A DNA stretch of 64,000 nucleotides from Mariniblastus sp964414815. Its GTDB lineage: Bacteria > Planctomycetota > Planctomycetia > Pirellulales > Pirellulaceae. The stretch covers positions 86,316 through 150,315 of the forward strand of contig CAYPXY010000006.1 of NCBI GenBank assembly GCA_964414815.1, read 5' to 3'. The notes beneath the pieces are model-generated. The model had not been told where the DNA came from. It made no database searches and saw only the letters and a list, made by a program, of their open reading frames with translations. The first letter of the stretch is position 1. Every line of letters begins with the position of its first letter. The position numbers and the translations under genes were made by a program. Positions 43,221 through 50,747 of this stretch are shown here, piece after piece.

Positions 43221-44000
43221 ATGCGAAATCGTTTTTTTGTGTTGGCTTTGTTGTCCATCGGATCCGTTGCTTGCTGCCTCGCGGGTTGCAACCAGTTCGG
43301 CGTCCAGCGTTCCGAATCCACTCCGTCGGGAACTCAGGATGTAGACCCAACCAAGCCAAACCCGGCACTTAAGAATCCGAAACTGGCCAACAAGAAAGCT
43401 CCTGATTCATTCCACGTTTTGTTTGAGACCACTAAGGGGGACTTCGTGATTCAGGTGACTCGCTCCTGGTCACCCAATGGAGCTGATCGTTTTTACAATC
43501 TGGTTGACATCGGCTACTTCGATGACATCGCAATCTTCCGAGCCATCGAGGGATTCATGTTCCAGTTCGGGATCCATGGCGATCCCGAAGTAAGCGAACA
43601 TTGGCGCGATGCCAAAATCAAGGACGATGCGCATCGGGGGATCAGCAACTCCAAAGGTACCATTTCGTTTGCAACGTCAGGCCGCAATTCACGCACCTCT
43701 CAGTTATTCATCAATCTGGGGCAAAATGCGAGACTTGATGATGGGTTCACACCCTTTGGCAAAGTGATCAAAGGTATCGAGGTCGTCGAGAGCATCAACA
43801 CTCAATACGGCGAAAACCAGGATCATATCCAGGGGATGTTTCAAGACGAAGGCAACGCCTTCATTCGCAAGGAATTACCCAATATCGATTTCATCAAGTC
43901 GGTAAAATTCATCTCGGACGAAGAAGTATTTGCTTTTGGAGAGCAGAAACAAGAGTCAGAGCAGAAACAAGAGTCAGAGCAGAAACAAGGAAATGAGTAG
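43221..44000 (+). CDS. Cyclophilin-type peptidyl-prolyl isomerase lipoprotein
   Basis: From ATG 43221 the product has 259 residues and a lipoprotein signal (VLALLSIGSVACCLAGCNQ, lipobox LAGC). The cyclophilin domain follows: FHVLFETTKGDFVIQV, GADRFYNLVDIGYFDDIAIFR in two pieces, FMFQFGIHGDPE, GTISFATSGRNSRTSQLFINL and DDGFTPFGKVIKGIEVVESI. The catalytic Arg of the F-x-R-x-I motif is at IFRAIEGFM, and MVQGG has diverged to MFQFG. The extreme C-terminus is a perfect 18-base tandem repeat (SEQKQE units) of unknown use. It probably assists folding of exported proteins from a membrane anchor. An earlier in-frame start at 43128 would precede the lipoprotein signal. Confidence 0.9.
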   Translation: MRNRFFVLALLSIGSVACCLAGCNQFGVQRSESTPSGTQDVDPTKPNPALKNPKLANKKAPDSFHVLFETTKGDFVIQVTRSWSPNGADRFYNLVDIGYFDDIAIFRAIEGFMFQFGIHGDPEVSEHWRDAKIKDDAHRGISNSKGTISFATSGRNSRTSQLFINLGQNARLDDGFTPFGKVIKGIEVVESINTQYGENQDHIQGMFQDEGNAFIRKELPNIDFIKSVKFISDEEVFAFGEQKQESEQKQESEQKQGNE

Positions 44001-44158
44001 GTAGCCGTTCAGGGCAACCCTGTTTAGCCGCAAGCCGAAGCCGACCGCCAATCGTCTGCAGTCACCCTAAGGAGATGCTCAGCCAATCGATAGAGGGCGG
44101 AAGATCGAGTTATGGTCGGCGCAGGCGCGTCGGATTGAATAGGTTAGAAACGGGTTAG

Positions 44159-45041
44159 AAACGGGGACAGGTCCAATAGTGTTCGGCACGAAATTTGCCG
44201 GTCAAAATATTTTGGAATTACCGTGGAAGTGGGCTAGCGCGTTCTGCCGAAACCTGCCATCTTGTCGAGATGGCCGAGACGACGTCCCAATCGAAAAGCA
44301 CCCCGACACGCTCGAAGAAGCAAAAAATTCGCGAACGCGATGTCGTCGGCCTGAAATACTTCGGCCCACTTGCCCCTCTGCTTGAGCGACTGCACGAGGA
44401 CGGCTGTGAGCGCGATACTGCGGGCAACCGAATCCTGCATTACGACCCAAAATGTTGGAAGCCTCGGTCCGCAAGCAGGCGACGGGGAGCGGCATGGTCA
44501 AGTGGAAGGTGGCTCCAGTGGTGTGGACAGCGATGGCGTGCTGCGAATCGCCACGAATCTGTTGGACGTTCCTGCGGACATTATCGCCCTGATTTTTTCG
44601 CATCGTTGGGCGATCGAGATTTTCTTTCGGTTCTTCAAGCCTATGCTCGGCTGCCGCCATCTGCTCAGCCACGATCCTGAAGGCATCGAGATTCAAGCTT
44701 ACTGCGCGATCATCGCCTGCATGTTGATCAGTTTGTGGACGGGCCGCAAACCCACCTTACGAACTTACGAGATGATTTGCTTCTACTTCTGTGGCATGGC
44801 CGATGAAGATGAATGGATGCGGCACGTTGAAAAATTGAAACCTCAAGCAGCGTAAAGAGTCCGTTGGGAAACTCTTGGCGTCGCTTGACGCTGCGCGGAG
44901 GTTGACCGCGACGCCCTTAAAAAGCGCGACACCGAAAGCGAGACACCGATCGTCAACTCGCCCACGAAAAATTCCGATCACCCAATCAATTTTTTCTTCC
45001 AGCAACCGCCGTGCCGAACACTATTGGACCTGTCCCCGTTT
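44159..45041 (+). mobile_element. Decayed IS4-type element with perfect 32-bp terminal inverted repeats
   Basis: The left end (44159-44190, beginning AAACGGGGACAGGTCC) is the exact reverse complement of the right end (45010-45041). The interior of 883 bases carries only the start and the end of an IS4-type transposase. No clear target-site duplication is seen beside these ends. The element is internally deleted and non-autonomous; perfect ends suggest the deletion is recent or that the copy was mobilised in trans. Confidence 0.85.
44195..44855 (+). pseudogene. IS4-family transposase, internally deleted and frameshifted
   Basis: The N-terminal part (KIRERDVVGLKYFGPLAPLL, then RLHEDGCERDTAGNRILHYD) is in one frame, and the C-terminal part (VLRIATNLLDVPADIIALIF, HRWAIEIFFRFFKPMLGCRH, TYEMICFYFCGMADEDEW) is in another. 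The C-terminal block contains the IS4 Y/H-x2-x-E-x6-K signature as HRWAIEIFFRFFK, including the third catalytic acid. The central region with the two catalytic Asp residues is missing: the two parts join around 44440-44520. The gene cannot make a working enzyme. Confidence 0.85.
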
Positions 45042-45154
45042 CCTCCAACACTGGCTGTCGTTGCTTCGCAACTGCTGATGAGCTTCGCAACGGCTTATGC
45101 CATCCGTGACTGAAAATTTACACGACTCATTCTGTCCGTCGTGAACCTCTTGAT

Positions 45155-46204
45155 CTACGCCAGTGTTGCTCGCATTTCTTGAATCTGGTTTAGCAGTTCT
45201 CGTTGCGGCTGGGCGAACTTGGCGATGCCTTCTGCCATCAAGGTTTCTTCCAGGTGTCGGACATCGACCCTGGATTCGATTTCGTCCAGAATTTCCTGGG
45301 CTGGCAGCATGTCGACCTTCCGGGTGAACACCACTCCGGATTCGGCAGCGGCTTGATTGGTGGCTGGCGGATTGGTTTGAATATCGCTTCCGGCCAGTGC
45401 CTCGATGTATTTCCAGGGATCGTCGGTCGGTTTTTTGGTCCCCGTGCTGGCGAAAACGATTTCCTGATCCAGCGGGCAATCCTTATCCTTCCAGAACGCC
45501 TGGTTCTCGGCCCAGATTTGTTTCGAGTTTACGATCCCCACAAGCCCTTGAGCGGCATCCGAGAGATCGGGAACATGTTTTTCGGTGTAGACGTCGACCC
45601 GCGAAACAAAAATGCTGTAAACCGATTTGAAGTAATTCAATTGCGGCAGTTTTCTTGCTCCACGCCAGATTGCGTCCCTGGCCGAGAGGTATTGGCGGCG
45701 GGTGAAGACCAGCGTGACGTTGAGCGGAACGCCCGCGGCTGCCAAATCTTCCAGGCTGGCCAGTCCGGCGGGCGTTGCCGGCACCTTGATCATGCGGTTC
45801 TTGTGTTTCGTCAACCATTTTTTTCCCAGCTCCACGTAGCGGGCCACTCGTTTGGCCTGTGACAAGTCAAGTTCTGGGTCCTCAATCAGTGGATCCAACT
45901 CAAAGCTGACATAGCCGTCGTTTCCGCTGGATCTCTCCCAGGCTGGCAAAAAAACGTTCTGAGCATCCTTTACCAACTGGTCCGTCATTCGCCAGGCAAC
46001 CTGTTCGTCGGTCAGGCCCTGATCCATGAGTCCCTGAATCTGTTTGTCGAACCTTCCGGATTTCAGCAAGTCGGCTACAATGATCGGATTGGAGGTAGCA
46101 CCGGTTGCTCCCTCTTTCTTGGCTTGCAGAACCAGTTCGGGATCGATACTGTCTAGCCATAACTTCGTGCCTGATTGAATGAGCGATGTGAGCGAGTTGG
46201 ACAC
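45155..46204 (-). CDS. tal: Transaldolase
   Basis: The start is GTG 46204: GGAGG lies six bases upstream, and this gives VSNSLTSLIQSGTKLWLDSI, the usual transaldolase beginning. The open frame to 46915 is an artefact antisense to the permease gene. The 349-residue protein has GATSNPIIVADLLKSG, the Schiff-base Lys in RMIKVPATPAGLAS, GVPLNVTLVFTRRQYL and DVYTEKHVPDLS. It belongs to the long, Tal of actinobacterial and cyanobacterial type. It interconverts sedoheptulose-7-P plus glyceraldehyde-3-P and erythrose-4-P plus fructose-6-P in the cytoplasmic pentose phosphate pathway. The 5' ends of this gene and the divergent permease are 85 bases apart. Confidence 0.93.
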   Translation of the reverse strand: MSNSLTSLIQSGTKLWLDSIDPELVLQAKKEGATGATSNPIIVADLLKSGRFDKQIQGLMDQGLTDEQVAWRMTDQLVKDAQNVFLPAWERSSGNDGYVSFELDPLIEDPELDLSQAKRVARYVELGKKWLTKHKNRMIKVPATPAGLASLEDLAAAGVPLNVTLVFTRRQYLSARDAIWRGARKLPQLNYFKSVYSIFVSRVDVYTEKHVPDLSDAAQGLVGIVNSKQIWAENQAFWKDKDCPLDQEIVFASTGTKKPTDDPWKYIEALAGSDIQTNPPATNQAAAESGVVFTRKVDMLPAQEILDEIESRVDVRHLEETLMAEGIAKFAQPQRELLNQIQEMRATLA

Positions 46205-46289
46205 GAGAAACCTCCAGAGTGTTGTGTCAGGGAGTAATGAGAATTCCATTCTACGGAACGAATCCAAATTGCACAGGGGAAGCCCAAAA

Positions 46290-47213
46290 ATGATTAGTTT
46301 GGGAACAGGAGAATGGGCGGCACTTGCGGCGGCGGTGTTGTGGACGGTTTCGAGTTTATTTTGGGCCAGAATCAATTTGTCGGCCCTGAACATGAACCTC
46401 AGTAAGTGTGTGATCGGCACGGTGCTGGTGGGTCTGCATGTGGTGGTCATCACCACATTTTTTGATGGACAAGTATCTGCAATTCCCGGAAGGTCCTGGG
46501 CGTTGCTCGGGCTGAGCGGCTTGATCGGACTGGTGATTGGAGATACTTTTTTCTTTCGGTGCTTGCAAATACTTGGGCCCCGTCGGTCGTTGATGCTGTT
46601 TACTACTTCGCCCGTATATTCACTGGCTTTCGCTTGGACATTTCTGAACGAGTCCCTAATCTGGCTTGCAGTGGCCGGAGTCTTCGTCACGGTTGCCGGC
46701 GTGATGATCGTGGTGAGCGATCGCAAAGCCGAAATTGAATCGCCCGGCATCATTCCAGGCTCGAGACGAGAAGGGATCATCCACGGTATCCTTGGGTCCA
46801 TCTGCCATTCAGTGGGGACCATTTTTTCGAAACTGGCGATGTATGATTCCGGGGGTACCGCCATTTGTGGTTTTGTTGAAGCGACCTGGATCCGACTGTT
46901 TCTTGCAGCGATCATGTTGCTGATGATTTCTTCGTATCAGCGCGAAATCGCAACGCTGTTGCAGCAGCTCCGAAAGCCGCTGGTCATCCGGCAGATGATT
47001 GCAGGAACGACCTTGGGAACCTGGTTGGGGCTTGTTCTCAGTATGCTGGCCATCAAGGAGTCCAATGTTGCCGTCGCGCAAACGCTGATGTCGACCTGTC
47101 CGTTGTTTGCCATTCCGGTTTGCTATTTCTATTTGAGGCAGCCGGTGACGGGCATCTCCATCGCCGGAACGATGGTGGCCATTGCGGGGGTCGCGATGGT
47201 TTGCACGAAGTGA
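46290..47213 (+). CDS. EamA/DMT-superfamily permease
   Basis: From ATG 46290 the product has 307 residues and ten hydrophobic helices arranged as two EamA repeats. Repeat 1 has WAALAAAVLWTVSSLFWARI, GLSGLIGLVIGDTFFFRCLQ and SLAFAWTFLNESLIWLAVAG; repeat 2 has GILGSICHSVGTIFSKLAMY and MSTCPLFAIPVCYFYLRQPV. These are drug/metabolite transporter superfamily features; substrate cannot be predicted. An in-frame ATG at 46179 would overlap the transaldolase gene by 26 bases and has no ribosome site; AGGGGAAG lies before 46290. The gene is divergent from tal. Confidence 0.85.
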   Translation: MISLGTGEWAALAAAVLWTVSSLFWARINLSALNMNLSKCVIGTVLVGLHVVVITTFFDGQVSAIPGRSWALLGLSGLIGLVIGDTFFFRCLQILGPRRSLMLFTTSPVYSLAFAWTFLNESLIWLAVAGVFVTVAGVMIVVSDRKAEIESPGIIPGSRREGIIHGILGSICHSVGTIFSKLAMYDSGGTAICGFVEATWIRLFLAAIMLLMISSYQREIATLLQQLRKPLVIRQMIAGTTLGTWLGLVLSMLAIKESNVAVAQTLMSTCPLFAIPVCYFYLRQPVTGISIAGTMVAIAGVAMVCTK

Positions 47214-47335
47214 TTTGCTAGCGTGTAAAAATGGGATGGAATTGGCATGGCTCGGACGCTAAAAGCCAGACAAATTTCCAGGCGATCTTCGAAGGTCCAA
47301 CGGAGTTATCAGTTCTATCTGGCGGAGTTTCTGAA

Positions 47336-47860
47336 ATGTACGATCGTGGTTCAATCCATCGTAAAGTGGCGGTGCTGGCCGGTTTGATGGTGTGGATGGT
47401 GCTGGGCGCAGTGATTTCATCCCATTGCCATGCGCAGTCAGGGGGGGATCGGAACGTCTTCGATGAACGGAGAATGAATCCCGCCTACTTTGAAGAGTAC
47501 GAGCGTCAACTGAACGCGATTCTCAAAACGCGCCGCGATCAGGAAAAAGAATTTGTCAGTCTGCTGGTCGGACAAATCAAGGAAGACAAGATTCCAGTTC
47601 GCTTGATTGATACCAGTTTCGAATGGGTCCGCAACAAGCGTCCGGACACCGAGTATCCGTTTCTGCTTTTCGAGAAAGTCTTGCGATTGCAGGCCAAAAA
47701 ACTGGGCATCGAAGACGAGATTCCGCCCTTCGACTATTCGATCTACAAGTCGGGTGGTCAACAAGCGGAAGGCCAGCAACTGAACGCCGGTCGCCCGACG
47801 GAAAAGCAGAAAGAGAATTTGTTCAATCGATTTTTCAGACGCAAGTTTTTGCTGGAGTAG
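47336..47860 (+). CDS. Small exported protein of unknown function
   Basis: The 174-residue product from ATG 47336 has a signal peptide (VAVLAGLMVWMVLGAVISSHCHAQ). The mature part is hydrophilic: helical FEEYERQLNAILKTRRDQEK, then LIDTSFEWVRNKRPDTEYPF, and a basic end (LFNRFFRRKFLLE). I do not recognise a family. It follows the permease gene in the same orientation with 122 bases between. Copy 2 of the 112-bp element is 10 bases after its stop. Confidence 0.65.
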   Translation: MYDRGSIHRKVAVLAGLMVWMVLGAVISSHCHAQSGGDRNVFDERRMNPAYFEEYERQLNAILKTRRDQEKEFVSLLVGQIKEDKIPVRLIDTSFEWVRNKRPDTEYPFLLFEKVLRLQAKKLGIEDEIPPFDYSIYKSGGQQAEGQQLNAGRPTEKQKENLFNRFFRRKFLLE

Positions 47861-47870
47861 TTGCTACTAA

Positions 47871-47982
47871 GGCGACCGGCAGGTAGAAGTTTACCCAAGC
47901 CGTACTGTGTTTCCGAGACGCTGAGTTGCGAGTCGCGGAGCGACTCGCCTACACTAGAGTACGTTTTTATTTGCCGGTCGCC
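47871..47982 (-). mobile_element. 112-bp palindromic MITE-like element, copy 2 (inverted)
   Basis: The orientation is opposite to copy 1: TTTACCC comes at the left end. The GCGAGTCGC-GGA-GCGACTCGC hairpin is intact. TAA flanks both ends. Its last base and the right TAA supply the stop codon (TAG on the minus strand) of the SDR epimerase gene, so the insertion sits exactly at that gene's end. Confidence 0.9.
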
Positions 47983-48962
47983 TAAACATATCCATTGGTT
48001 TGGAACCACTCCCAGGAATCTCGGATGGCGTCTTCCACGTTCGTGATTTGGAACCCCAGTTCATCGTGGGCTTTTTGGCTGCTGTACCAGTTGTAGAGTT
48101 GGCCTTGAATCAGTGACGCCGAGTTGATCTCGAGTTCACGGCGAAGCAGAAAGCCCAATCCATCGCCCACACGACCAATCGCACCGGCCATCAGGTTTGA
48201 CATCGCTCGGACCGGTGGTGGCCACTTGCCCATGACCCTCGCCATCATCTTCCAAAGCTCCAGGTAGGTCATGTTCTGACCGCCAAGGATATAACGTTCT
48301 CCCGCCCGACCGGATGCAATCGCTCTGATGATTCCGTCGGCCACGTCGCGAACATCGACCACCGAACCGCCCCCTCCGGGAGCAAAAAACAGAAGAGGCT
48401 GTTTCCGCAACATCAACATCATTCGACCCGACGACGGTTTCCAGTCCCATGGCCCCACCAAGAACCCGGGGTTCACAATCAGGCCGTCCAGCCCGGCTGC
48501 AACCTCCTGGAGTACCACCTGTTCCGCCTCACGTTTCGAAATCACATAGGCGCAAGGGGGTTTGGCTGGCTCAAGCTGGGTTTCATCGACCACGGAGTTT
48601 CTGGTCGCAGCCGCCAAGGTATCCACGGTGCTGACGTAGATGAATCGAACGCCATGTCGTCTTGCGGACGATGCGAGCAAACGGGTGGTCTCGACATTGG
48701 CGATTCGGCTTTCCTCGATCTTGCTCCAGCCCAAGTGGATCATTGCAGCGGTATGGACAACGACGTCCACCGATTGAGTGGCCTCATCGACGCTGGTCTC
48801 ATCGTTCAGGTCAAGTTCGCGTTGCTCGACGGACAGGTCTTGCAGCGGTCTCCGATCCGAACTCGTGCGCACGCCAGCGACGACCTCATGGCGGTCTTCG
48901 ACCAGCATGCGGACCAGATTATTGCCCAGAAATCCCGTGGCGCCAGTTACCAGAATTCGCAT
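47982..48962 (-). CDS. NAD(P)-dependent epimerase/dehydratase (extended SDR, HpnA/DFR-like)
   Basis: The 326-residue protein begins with the Rossmann motif MRILVTGATGFLGNNL. VDVVVHTAAMIHLG, IYVSTVDTLAA, the catalytic YVISK and LIVNPGFLVGPWDWKPSSGR are extended-SDR elements; the overall pattern is like dihydroflavonol reductase or the hopanoid-associated HpnA. Substrate is unknown. The start at 48962 is the first Met of the Rossmann strand; a longer frame to 49019 passes into copy 3 of the 112-bp element. The stop codon is formed with the flank of copy 2, so the final residues may have been changed by that insertion. Confidence 0.87.
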   Translation of the reverse strand: MRILVTGATGFLGNNLVRMLVEDRHEVVAGVRTSSDRRPLQDLSVEQRELDLNDETSVDEATQSVDVVVHTAAMIHLGWSKIEESRIANVETTRLLASSARRHGVRFIYVSTVDTLAAATRNSVVDETQLEPAKPPCAYVISKREAEQVVLQEVAAGLDGLIVNPGFLVGPWDWKPSSGRMMLMLRKQPLLFFAPGGGGSVVDVRDVADGIIRAIASGRAGERYILGGQNMTYLELWKMMARVMGKWPPPVRAMSNLMAGAIGRVGDGLGFLLRRELEINSASLIQGQLYNWYSSQKAHDELGFQITNVEDAIRDSWEWFQTNGYV

Positions 48963-48997
48963 GTGGTCAAAGGAAGAAAATAGATCCGAACAGGAAA

Positions 48998-49108
48998 GAC
49001 GACCGGCAGATAAAAACATACCCTAGTGTAGGCGAGTCGCTCCGCGACTCGCAACTCAGCGTCTCGGAAACACAATCCTACTTGGGTAAACTTTACCTAC
49101 CGGTCGCC
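48998..49108 (+). mobile_element. 112-bp palindromic MITE-like element, copy 3
   Basis: This 111-base copy begins GACGACCGGCAGATAAAA (one substitution in the outer end) and ends TACCTACCGGTCGCC. Both sides are flanked by AAA. The GCGAGTCGC-TCC-GCGACTCGC hairpin is perfect. It lies in the promoter-side region of the SDR gene. Confidence 0.9.
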
Positions 49109-49209
49109 AAAGACGTTAATGTACCCATAAATTAGAACGCAGACGATTGGCTTGGCAAGCCGATACTATCATAATCGAATTTTCGGACGGTTCACGTCTC
49201 GAGTAAAAA

Positions 49210-49321
49210 GGCGACCGGCAGATAAAAACGTACCCTGGTGTAGGCGAGTCGCTCCGCGACTCGCAACCGAGCGTCTGGGAAACACAATACTGCTTGGGTA
49301 AATTTTTACCTGCCGGTCGCC
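49210..49321 (+). mobile_element. 112-bp palindromic MITE-like element, copy 4
   Basis: Same orientation as copies 1 and 3, with ends GGCGACCGGCAGATAAAA and TTTTTACCTGCCGGTCGCC and AAA on both flanks. It is 101 bases after copy 3; both copies lie in the gap between the divergent SDR and GNAT-like genes, so they separate those promoters. Confidence 0.9.
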
Positions 49322-49420
49322 AAAAGATGCAACTTTTCCTGTAAATCACATGCAGGCTTGAACCGATCCGCTTAAACTGTACCCGTGGCAAAAAGACTCT
49401 TTCCCGTACGAACCCGATTT

Positions 49421-50560
49421 ATGTCATCTACTGCAATCTCCATCGAACCTGTCACCACCCGCGCTCAGAAAAAGGAATTCATCCGGTTCCCGTGGGCGCT
49501 CTATCGTGATGATCCCAATTGGGTTCCTCCGCTGTTGATGAACATCAAGGAGATGCTGAATTACACTCGGCATCCCTTTTACGAGCGATCAAAAATCCAG
49601 ACGTTTCTGGCGAGATCCAACGGCCAGGTCGTTGGCCGGATCGCCGCGATCATCGATGAGTTCCACAATGAATTCCACAAGGAGCGTCGCGGCATGTTCG
49701 GCTTCTTTGAGTCGGTGGACGATCAGCCGGTTGCCGATGCCTTGTTCAAGGCCGCCGAGGACTGGTGCGCCTCTCAAGGTGTCACGCAACTTCGCGGCCC
49801 CGCCAACCCATCCCAAAACTATGAATGGGGATTGCTGGTCGAGGGCTTTCACAGTCCCCCAAAATTCATGATGACGTACAACAAACCGTACTACGGGAAT
49901 CTGGTGGAAGGATATGGATTCAAGAAGTCTCAGGATCTGTATGCCTTTCGGGGAACGGTCGACATGCTTGAAACGCTGGACCCCAAGCTTCAGTTTATCA
50001 TCGATGAAGCCAAACGTCGATTCAATATCAAGGTTCGGCCACTGGACAAGAAAAATTTCTCGAAGGACGTTGAAAACTTTCTCAACATTTACAACGCGGC
50101 TCTTCCGGGACAATGGGGCTTTACTCCGATGTCGCCGGGTGAACTGCAGGCCAGTGCCAAAGGGCTCAAGCACCTGATCGTGCCTGAGTTGACCATCCTG
50201 GCAGAAGTCGAAGGCAAAACCGTGGGTGTGGTTTTTGGTCTGCTGGACTACAATCCTCTCATCAAGGAAATCGACGGAAAGCTATTCCCGTTCGGACTGC
50301 TCAAACTGCTTTGGAAACGAAAGCATATCAAGTCCATCCGTCTGATCAGTACCAACGTGCTGCCCGAGTATCAACGTTGGGGATTGGGGCTGGTATTGCT
50401 CAACGGATTGATTCCCGCCATTCGAAAGTGGGGGATTCAGGAAGCCGAGTTTTCATGGGTGTTGGAATCGAATAAACTTTCCAGAGGTTCGCTTGAGCGC
50501 GGCGGTGTCCTCCGCGACAAGACGTACCGTATTTACGATCTGGATCGCGAAAGCATCTAA
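49421..50560 (+). CDS. GNAT-fold protein of about 380 residues (YghO-like)
   Basis: From ATG 49421 the product has 379 residues. The N-terminal RFPWALYRDDPNWVPPLLMN and FLARSNGQVVGRIAAIIDEF are typical of a large, poorly characterised GNAT-like family found in Bacteroidetes, proteobacteria and planctomycetes. FGFFESVDDQPVADALFKAA, LRGPANPSQNYEWGLLVEGF and GFKKSQDLYAF continue it. The C-terminal part has a second GNAT-like pattern (LPEYQRWGLGLVLLNGLIPA, then EFSWVLESNKLSRGSLER). No substrate is known to me. Its TAA stop codon (50558-50560) is also the left target-duplication of copy 5 of the 112-bp element. The ketosynthase homologue follows in the same orientation. Confidence 0.72.
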   Translation: MSSTAISIEPVTTRAQKKEFIRFPWALYRDDPNWVPPLLMNIKEMLNYTRHPFYERSKIQTFLARSNGQVVGRIAAIIDEFHNEFHKERRGMFGFFESVDDQPVADALFKAAEDWCASQGVTQLRGPANPSQNYEWGLLVEGFHSPPKFMMTYNKPYYGNLVEGYGFKKSQDLYAFRGTVDMLETLDPKLQFIIDEAKRRFNIKVRPLDKKNFSKDVENFLNIYNAALPGQWGFTPMSPGELQASAKGLKHLIVPELTILAEVEGKTVGVVFGLLDYNPLIKEIDGKLFPFGLLKLLWKRKHIKSIRLISTNVLPEYQRWGLGLVLLNGLIPAIRKWGIQEAEFSWVLESNKLSRGSLERGGVLRDKTYRIYDLDRESI

Positions 50561-50672
50561 GGCGATCGGCAGGTAAAAGTTTACCCAAGCAGTATTGTGT
50601 TTCCTAGACGCCGGGTTGCGAGTCGCGGAGCGACTCGCCTACACTAGGGTACGTTTTTATCTGCCGGTCGCC
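50561..50672 (-). mobile_element. 112-bp palindromic MITE-like element, copy 5 (inverted)
   Basis: Orientation as copy 2. The left end has one change (GGCGATCGGCAGGTAAAA), the right end is TTTTATCTGCCGGTCGCC, and TAA flanks both ends. The left TAA is the stop codon of the GNAT-like gene. The copy lies inside the presumed operon, between that gene and the ketosynthase gene, so it is likely transcribed as a long hairpin. Confidence 0.92.
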
Positions 50673-50747
50673 TAAGGGATTCAAACTGGCTTCACTGATT
50701 CACTCATCGGGATTTTACAGACTCCAACTCGCCATTTACTGACTGTT

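Noticed and set aside
46205..46915. A 586-codon minus-strand frame that would extend transaldolase by 237 residues
   Set aside because: The extra part is antisense to the EamA permease and has no transaldolase similarity; GTG 46204 has GGAGG six bases upstream and gives the expected N-terminus.
48662..49135. Plus-strand frame of 157 codons antisense to the SDR gene
   Set aside because: It runs through MITE copy 3 and is antisense to a clear epimerase; no domain or ribosome site.
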